DNA from: an uncultured Haemophilus sp.
Lineage (GTDB): Bacteria; Pseudomonadota; Gammaproteobacteria; Enterobacterales; Pasteurellaceae
Assembly: GCA_902482195.1 (NCBI GenBank)
Contig: CABSZQ010000106.1
Location: forward strand, 1-5,504
Direction of reading: 5' to 3'
Length of the DNA: 5,504 nt
The notes below the pieces were generated by a model. That model saw nothing but the letters and a program-made list of their open reading frames with translations. It did not search any database and had not been told where the DNA came from. A program made the position numbers and the translations under genes. Within the stretch, counting starts at the first letter, position 1; each line of letters opens with the position of its first letter. Positions 1 to 3,285 of the stretch are shown here, one piece after another.

Positions 1-125
1 GTAAGTGACATTTCATACACGGTGTTTGCCGTTTCAATTCTGACATAACCTTGCTGACCGGAGAGGTAAGGCCCTGCAATCAATCCGGCAAGTAAGGCGA
101 TCATTAAAAAGAGAACTCTAAACAT
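1..125 (-). CDS. hemY: HemY, N-terminal fragment (heme biosynthesis operon membrane protein; cut by window edge)
   Basis: Only the first 41 codons are present; the gene runs off the left edge. The ATG (bases 125-123) follows the hemX stop after 9 bases and has a ribosome binding site, AAGGA, 6 bases upstream. The peptide begins [20 protein letters not shown], a hydrophobic first membrane segment (about residues 3-20), followed by [11 protein letters not shown]. This resembles the start of E. coli HemY, where a G-x-QGYV motif follows the same helix. HemY proteins are inner-membrane proteins with a TPR-like C-terminal part; that part lies outside the window. The family was once called a late heme synthesis enzyme, but E. 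coli-type HemY is unrelated to the protoporphyrinogen oxidase of the same name in Bacillus, and its role is unsettled. The identification rests on a short stretch plus its position as fourth gene of hemCDXY. Confidence 0.9.
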   Translation of the reverse strand, partial: MFRVLFLMIALLAGLIAGPYLSGQQGYVRIETANTVYEMSL

Positions 126-137
126 TATCTATCCTTA
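126..137 (-). promoter_or_regulatory. hemX-hemY junction: ribosome binding site overlapping the hemX stop
   Basis: On the minus strand the hemX TAA (137-135) is followed by GGATAGATA and then the hemY ATG. The AAGGA at 136-132 uses the last two bases of the stop codon and sits 6 bases from the start. This supports the chosen hemY start and suggests that ribosomes finishing hemX may reinitiate on hemY. Confidence 0.75.
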
Positions 138-1433
138 TTGTTGGGGTTCAGTTGCCGGTTGTGCAGCTGGTGCTTCAGCGGGTTTTTCTTCAGCTTTTGG
201 CTCTTCCGCTTTCGCTTCAGGTGCTGGTTTTACTTCTTCTTTTCTTGGTGAATTATCAACCGCTTTTTCTGCTTCAATTTCCACTTTCTGCACATCTAAA
301 GGTGTACGGTTTAAGTATTTATCAAGCATGCTTAAGCTTTGTAATTGGCTTGGCACATCCACATAGATGGATACTTCAGATAATTCATCCACTGATTTTA
401 AGAAACTTTGAGTCACTTCAGCATTGGTATCAAAATAGCTACGAATCCAAGATGCAACGGCTTCTAAAGATTGTTTATAAAGCTCATTTTGCTGACGAGG
501 CACTGCCATAATCGCTAATTGTAAGCGTAAACGAATGTTTTCACGTAAATAGATATCTTGGTTTGGCGCTAATAATTCTTTGCGATCCGCACCATGTTTC
601 GGTGAAATACGGATAAAGTGATTCAAGAATGAGGTCGCACTTTTTTCTGCATTTTCCGCCCAGTCAGACAGGGAATCTGATAATTTTGTTGCATTTTGAT
701 CATCACCAAAATTCACATCTAACACAGGTAACTCATCAACCGTATTAGCTAATTGCGATAATTTTTGCATGACCGCATTTTGATCCACGCCAGCTACGGA
801 GAGAAGTTGTTTCAGATCTTGATTGATTGCGCTACGGATAGCCGCGGATTGTGAGTTATTCACTTTAGCAAGAGTTTCATCAGCGAGTTTTAAGAGTGAA
901 ACCGCTGTATCCACATCATTATCTAACACTAATTTACGCAATGCATTGTTGAGCAAGAAATCTGCTTCTGAGAATAACCAATCAGTAGGCTGTTGAGCAT
1001 TAGCTTGTGCGCTCACTTTATTGATTTGTGATTGTAAGCCAACTAACTCATGTGATTTTGCATTGATTAGCTCTTCTACTTGCGCAATTTTGTTTTGCGT
1101 TGCTTTATTCGCAGACTCTAATTGAGCAAGCTGTGTAGTATCAAATTTTACTTCTTGAGCAGGTGCTGAAACCACCGTTTTATTATTGATTTGAGCTTCA
1201 AGTGCGGTCAATTTTTGTTGGAATTCATCCACTTTTTGTTGGCCAAAATAATAACCTGCACCACCCACGCCAAGTGCAATGAGAATAGCCAATAAACTTA
1301 ATCCAGTACCACTTTTCTTCACAACGGTTTGTGTACGTGGCGCAACAGGCTCGCGATCTTCAGTTTGAATTTCCACTGCATCTGTTTCTTGGATTTCATC
1401 TGTCGTTTCAGGGGTTAATTTCTCTTTCGCCAT
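135..1433 (-). CDS. hemX: HemX, single-pass inner-membrane protein of the hemCDXY operon
   Basis: 432 residues, slightly longer than E. coli HemX (about 393). Residues 1-40 are acidic and end in a Lys-Lys pair, consistent with a cytoplasmic N-terminus. One membrane helix spans about 43-63, so most of the protein should lie in the periplasm. Residues 65-145 are rich in Gln, Ala and Lys and look like a coiled coil. The body carries typical HemX blocks: WLFSEADFLLNNALRKL at 152-168, LRENIRLRLQLAIMAV at 296-311 and an ELYKQSLEAVASWI helix at 317-330. The tail from about 385 is low-complexity Ala/Glu/Lys/Pro and contains KAEE twice, at 408-411 and 413-416. The family is often labelled uroporphyrinogen-III C-methyltransferase, but I see no methyltransferase glycine-rich motif and the architecture does not fit; that label should not be transferred. 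Function is unknown; a scaffold-like role is speculation. The ATG at 1433 has AAGGA 6 bases upstream. Confidence 0.93.
   Translation of the reverse strand: MAKEKLTPETTDEIQETDAVEIQTEDREPVAPRTQTVVKKSGTGLSLLAILIALGVGGAGYYFGQQKVDEFQQKLTALEAQINNKTVVSAPAQEVKFDTTQLAQLESANKATQNKIAQVEELINAKSHELVGLQSQINKVSAQANAQQPTDWLFSEADFLLNNALRKLVLDNDVDTAVSLLKLADETLAKVNNSQSAAIRSAINQDLKQLLSVAGVDQNAVMQKLSQLANTVDELPVLDVNFGDDQNATKLSDSLSDWAENAEKSATSFLNHFIRISPKHGADRKELLAPNQDIYLRENIRLRLQLAIMAVPRQQNELYKQSLEAVASWIRSYFDTNAEVTQSFLKSVDELSEVSIYVDVPSQLQSLSMLDKYLNRTPLDVQKVEIEAEKAVDNSPRKEEVKPAPEAKAEEPKAEEKPAEAPAAQPATEPQQ
1200..1208 (+). other. DNA uptake sequence, perfect Hin-type core (inside hemX)
   Basis: Exact AAGTGCGGT, followed on the same strand by C then AATTTT, matching the AT-rich flank seen in extended Haemophilus uptake signals. 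Uptake sequences mark DNA for import by the natural-transformation machinery of Pasteurellaceae. It is embedded in hemX and, on the gene strand, encodes Thr-Ala-Leu (residues 76-78) in the start of the predicted coiled coil. Confidence 0.9.
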
Positions 1434-1445
1434 ATCTTTTCCTTA
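1434..1445 (-). promoter_or_regulatory. hemD-hemX junction: ribosome binding site overlapping the hemD stop
   Basis: On the minus strand the hemD TAA (1445-1443) is followed by GGAAAAGAT and the hemX ATG. AAGGA at 1444-1440 borrows two bases of the stop and lies 6 bases from the start. The geometry is the same as at hemX-hemY and confirms the hemX start. Confidence 0.78.
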
Positions 1446-2204
1446 GTGAGAAAGGGGAGTTACTTCATTAAGTAAGGTATTAAGTAAACTTTGATTGTCC
1501 GCACCGGCGGAAACCACCACATTGTGCCAACCTTGTTGTACTGCGACATCCGCAATGCGTTGACTTACCGTGACTAAACAGCAATTTTTTAGCCAATTTT
1601 GTTCATTTTCAGGCACAAATTCGATTAACGCCTGTAAAATTTCAAGGCTTGTTACCACAAGGGTTTGTACGCCAGAACGAATACAAATACTGGTTTGCTC
1701 TTCGTTATTATAACTAATCGGCGTGCGTTGGTAACATTCGACTGTCTCAACAGTTGCACCGCGTAGTGTGGCTTGTTCATGCAGTAATTCTCGTCCACCG
1801 TTGCCACGTAAAATTAACAAGTTTTTATCTGTTAATTCTGCCATTTGCGGTAAATTTAATACACCTTCAGTATTTTCCGACGTTATTGGATAACGAACAG
1901 TACATTCAGTTTGACAGGAAAAATGCTGTGCCGTTCTATGTCCAACTGTAAAGTATTGTAAATCTTGACGCCAGCTAAAGCCAATATCTTTCAGGGTTTT
2001 ATCCGCAAAATCGACCGCACTTTTTGAAACCAAAAACACATAATCACCACTTTTTAGCTGATTAAGTTTTGTCGGTAATTGTGCCAACTCGGCTCCCGCT
2101 TCAATAGAAAGCAAAGGCAAATGCAAGGCAACTACACCGGCTTGATTTAGCTGGTCAACTAGGGCTTTTCCTCGTTCATCTGGGCGAGTGACTAGTACGG
2201 CCAT
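1443..2204 (-). CDS. hemD: Uroporphyrinogen-III synthase
   Basis: 253 residues, close to the 246 of E. coli HemD. In the cytoplasm the enzyme cyclises hydroxymethylbilane, the HemC product, to uroporphyrinogen III with inversion of ring D; this is the branch precursor for heme and siroheme. Sequence support: the N-terminal LVTRP (residues 4-8) that opens the first Rossmann-like domain, SENTEG at 109-114, and the strongly conserved LILRGNGGREL at 130-140, followed by ECYQR at 156-160 and VVTS at 183-186. These fit the two-domain fold joined by a linker. The family is very divergent, so context matters: it sits directly after hemC with a 9-base gap, and the ATG has AGGA 7 bases upstream overlapping the hemC stop. 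It appears complete, with no missing block. Regulation is probably by cotranscription from the hemC promoter. Confidence 0.96.
   Translation of the reverse strand: MAVLVTRPDERGKALVDQLNQAGVVALHLPLLSIEAGAELAQLPTKLNQLKSGDYVFLVSKSAVDFADKTLKDIGFSWRQDLQYFTVGHRTAQHFSCQTECTVRYPITSENTEGVLNLPQMAELTDKNLLILRGNGGRELLHEQATLRGATVETVECYQRTPISYNNEEQTSICIRSGVQTLVVTSLEILQALIEFVPENEQNWLKNCCLVTVSQRIADVAVQQGWHNVVVSAGADNQSLLNTLLNEVTPLSH
2014..2022 (-). other. DNA uptake sequence, perfect Hin-type core (inside hemD)
   Basis: ACCGCACTT on the given strand, i.e. AAGTGCGGT on the minus strand, followed by C and GATTTT, then a second AT-rich patch (AAAAC) after six bases, so it fits the extended uptake consensus well. 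On the hemD strand it encodes Ser-Ala-Val at residues 62-64. Confidence 0.9.
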
Positions 2205-2216
2205 GGTGATTTCCTA
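2205..2216 (-). promoter_or_regulatory. hemC-hemD junction: ribosome binding site overlapping the hemC stop
   Basis: On the minus strand the hemC TAG (2216-2214) is followed by GAAATCACC and the hemD ATG. AGGA at 2215-2212 overlaps the stop codon and lies 7 bases from the start. The close coupling suits two enzymes acting in sequence, the product of the first being an unstable intermediate. Confidence 0.75.
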
Positions 2217-3146
2217 TGCTGAATAAATCTTCGCCAGAATCTTATCTGCGCCTTGTGCTAGAAGTTGTTCTGCAATGCTCACACCTAATGCTTCGGCATT
2301 TTCAACCGCACTTTTACCTTCTGCGCGAATAATCGCAGAGCCATCGGTTTCGCCGACGAGTGCTCGCAAGAAAACTTTGCCATCTTGCTCAATAGCATAA
2401 CCACCGATTGGTACTTGGCAGCCGCCTTGTAAGCGGGTATTCATTGCACGCTCAGCCAAAACACAAGTCGTCGTGGTCGCATCTGCAAGTGGAGCAAGTA
2501 ACGCTTTCACTTCTTCGTCATCAACGCGACATTCAATGCCCACTGCACCTTGTCCAGCTGCAGGTAAAGATTGTTCTACTTCAATAAATGAGGCGATGCG
2601 TTCTGCTAGTCCTAAACGAATTAAGCCGGCTGAGGCTAAAATAATGGCATCGTATTCGCCATTGTCTAATTTACTTAATCGGGTTCCCACATTGCCACGT
2701 AAGGAACGGATATCAAGATCAGGGCGTAATTGTTTTAATTGGCATTGACGACGTAAGCTTGATGTTCCGACAATAGCGCCTTGCGGTAATTCATCTAATG
2801 AACGGTATGTATTAGACACGAAAGCATCGCGCGGATCTTCACGTTTACAGATTACACTTAAGCCCAGACCTTCTGGAAATTCCATCGGCACATCTTTCAT
2901 TGAATGGACGGCAATATCGGCACGTTTTTCAAGTAAAGCGTTTTCTAACTCTTTAACAAATAAGCCTTTTCCACCAATTTTAGCCAAAGGAGAATCTAAG
3001 ATTACATCCCCTTTTGTCACCATCGGAACTAATTCAACAGAAAGTGTTGGGTGAAATTTTTCTAATTGATCTTTCACAAAATTTGCCTGCCAAAGTGCTA
3101 AAGGGCTTTGACGAGTCGCAATTTTTAAGGTTTTAAGTACTGCCAT
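2214..3146 (-). CDS. hemC: Hydroxymethylbilane synthase (porphobilinogen deaminase)
   Basis: 310 residues, against 313 in E. coli, and very similar throughout. The cytoplasmic enzyme joins four porphobilinogen molecules head to tail on a covalently bound dipyrromethane cofactor and releases hydroxymethylbilane. Motifs seen: [13 protein letters not shown] at 9-21; [11 protein letters not shown] at 58-68; HSMKDVP at 81-87, whose Asp85 corresponds to the catalytic Asp84 of E. coli; GTSSLRRQ at 127-134; [10 protein letters not shown] at 148-157; and [13 protein letters not shown] at 239-251, where Cys243 corresponds to the cofactor-attachment Cys242. All expected active-site residues are present, so it should be active. 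It is the first gene of the minus-strand operon. The ATG at 3146 has only a weak ribosome binding site (AGCGGT, four bases upstream), yet protein alignment by eye supports this start. An intact hemC implies porphyrin synthesis, unlike in H. influenzae. Confidence 0.98.
   Translation of the reverse strand: MAVLKTLKIATRQSPLALWQANFVKDQLEKFHPTLSVELVPMVTKGDVILDSPLAKIGGKGLFVKELENALLEKRADIAVHSMKDVPMEFPEGLGLSVICKREDPRDAFVSNTYRSLDELPQGAIVGTSSLRRQCQLKQLRPDLDIRSLRGNVGTRLSKLDNGEYDAIILASAGLIRLGLAERIASFIEVEQSLPAAGQGAVGIECRVDDEEVKALLAPLADATTTTCVLAERAMNTRLQGGCQVPIGGYAIEQDGKVFLRALVGETDGSAIIRAEGKSAVENAEALGVSIAEQLLAQGADKILAKIYSA
2305..2313 (-). other. DNA uptake sequence, perfect Hin-type core (inside hemC)
   Basis: ACCGCACTT on the given strand, AAGTGCGGT on the minus strand, followed by T and GAAAAT, consistent with the AT-rich flank. 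On the hemC strand it encodes Ser-Ala-Val at residues 279-281, in the variable C-terminal domain rather than near the active site. It has the same orientation as the copy in hemD, about 290 bases away. Confidence 0.9.
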
Positions 3147-3173
3147 AAATACCGCTGATTTTAAATAGAAATA

Positions 3174-3199
3174 TGCCCTATGCTACCATTTTTAGGGCA
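3174..3199. repeat. Perfect 7-bp inverted repeat in the hemC-cyaA intergenic region
   Basis: TGCCCTA (3174-3180) and TAGGGCA (3193-3199) are exact reverse complements separated by 12 bases. The right arm lies in the spacer of the candidate hemC promoter and the left arm borders its -10 element, a position that would suit an operator. It could instead form a hairpin in a longer hemC leader or be the remnant of a terminator; on the plus strand it is followed by A rather than T residues, and on the minus strand by a mixed A/T stretch, so a strong intrinsic terminator is unlikely. The arms are seen directly; the function is unknown. Confidence 0.55.
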
Positions 3200-3208
3200 A
3201 AAAGTCAG
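3180..3208 (-). promoter_or_regulatory. Candidate sigma-70 promoter for hemCDXY
   Basis: On the minus strand CTGACT (3208-3203) is a 4/6 match to the -35 consensus and TAGCAT (3185-3180) a 4/6 match to the -10 consensus, with the optimal 17-base spacer. Transcription would begin near 3173, giving a leader of about 27 bases before the hemC ATG. The match is moderate and the region is AT-rich, so other -10 elements, for example in the ATTTAAAAT stretch nearer hemC, are possible. Confidence 0.4.
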
Positions 3209-3221
3209 ATCATTTAAATTT

Positions 3222-3250
3222 TTGATTTCTGATGAGCTAAGTGGTACAGT
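3222..3250 (+). promoter_or_regulatory. Candidate sigma-70 promoter for cyaA
   Basis: TTGATT (3222-3227) and TACAGT (3245-3250) each match the sigma-70 consensus at 4 of 6 positions and are separated by exactly 17 bases. Transcription would begin near 3257, leaving a leader of about 26 bases. The -35 element is only 13 bases from the candidate hemC -35 on the other strand. I found no convincing CRP operator, whereas E. coli cyaA is known to be repressed by cAMP-CRP. Confidence 0.4.
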
Positions 3251-3270
3251 AATGCCAGTTATATGGTCAT

Positions 3271-3285
3271 AGGTAGGAAGCCTTG
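3271..3285 (+). promoter_or_regulatory. cyaA translation start region: AGG/TAGGA ribosome binding site and TTG start
   Basis: AGGTAGGAAG (3271-3280) holds purine-rich ribosome-binding candidates just before TTG (3283-3285). The in-frame codons upstream are GCC, GAA and then TAG (3274-3276), so no upstream ATG or GTG can be used. The next in-frame ATG is about residue 103, at the catalytic motif, too late for a working enzyme. TTG is therefore the start. The ribosome binding site overlaps that stop codon. Confidence 0.8.

Noticed and set aside
152..511. Plus-strand open frame of 119 codons opposite hemX
   Set aside because: It is antisense to a well-supported gene, and its Leu-rich translation reflects the reverse complement of the Ala/Glu/Lys/Gln-rich HemX codons. 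No ribosome binding site or family resemblance was seen.
634..642. Possible uptake sequence GTCGCACTT in hemX
   Set aside because: It has two mismatches to the core, at positions that matter for recognition, so it is too weak to list as a site.
135..1433. HemX as uroporphyrinogen-III C-methyltransferase
   Set aside because: This is a common database label, but the sequence has a membrane anchor, a coiled coil and a tail, with none of the methyltransferase motifs.
1754..1951. Plus-strand open frame of 65 codons opposite hemD
   Set aside because: It lies wholly within hemD on the other strand, is short, and has no recognisable motif or start signal.
2473..2748. Plus-strand open frame of 91 codons opposite hemC
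   Set aside because: It is the shadow of the highly conserved hemC coding sequence, with a Ser/Ala-rich composition typical of antisense frames.
3174..3205. The intergenic dyad as an intrinsic terminator
   Set aside because: It sits between two divergent genes where no transcript is expected to end, the stem is only 7 bp with a 12-base loop, and no proper T-tract follows it in either direction.
3221..3236. Possible CRP or FNR site (TTTGATTTCTGATGAG)
   Set aside because: The left half resembles TGTGA or TTGAT, but the right half does not match TCACA or ATCAA at the required spacing.
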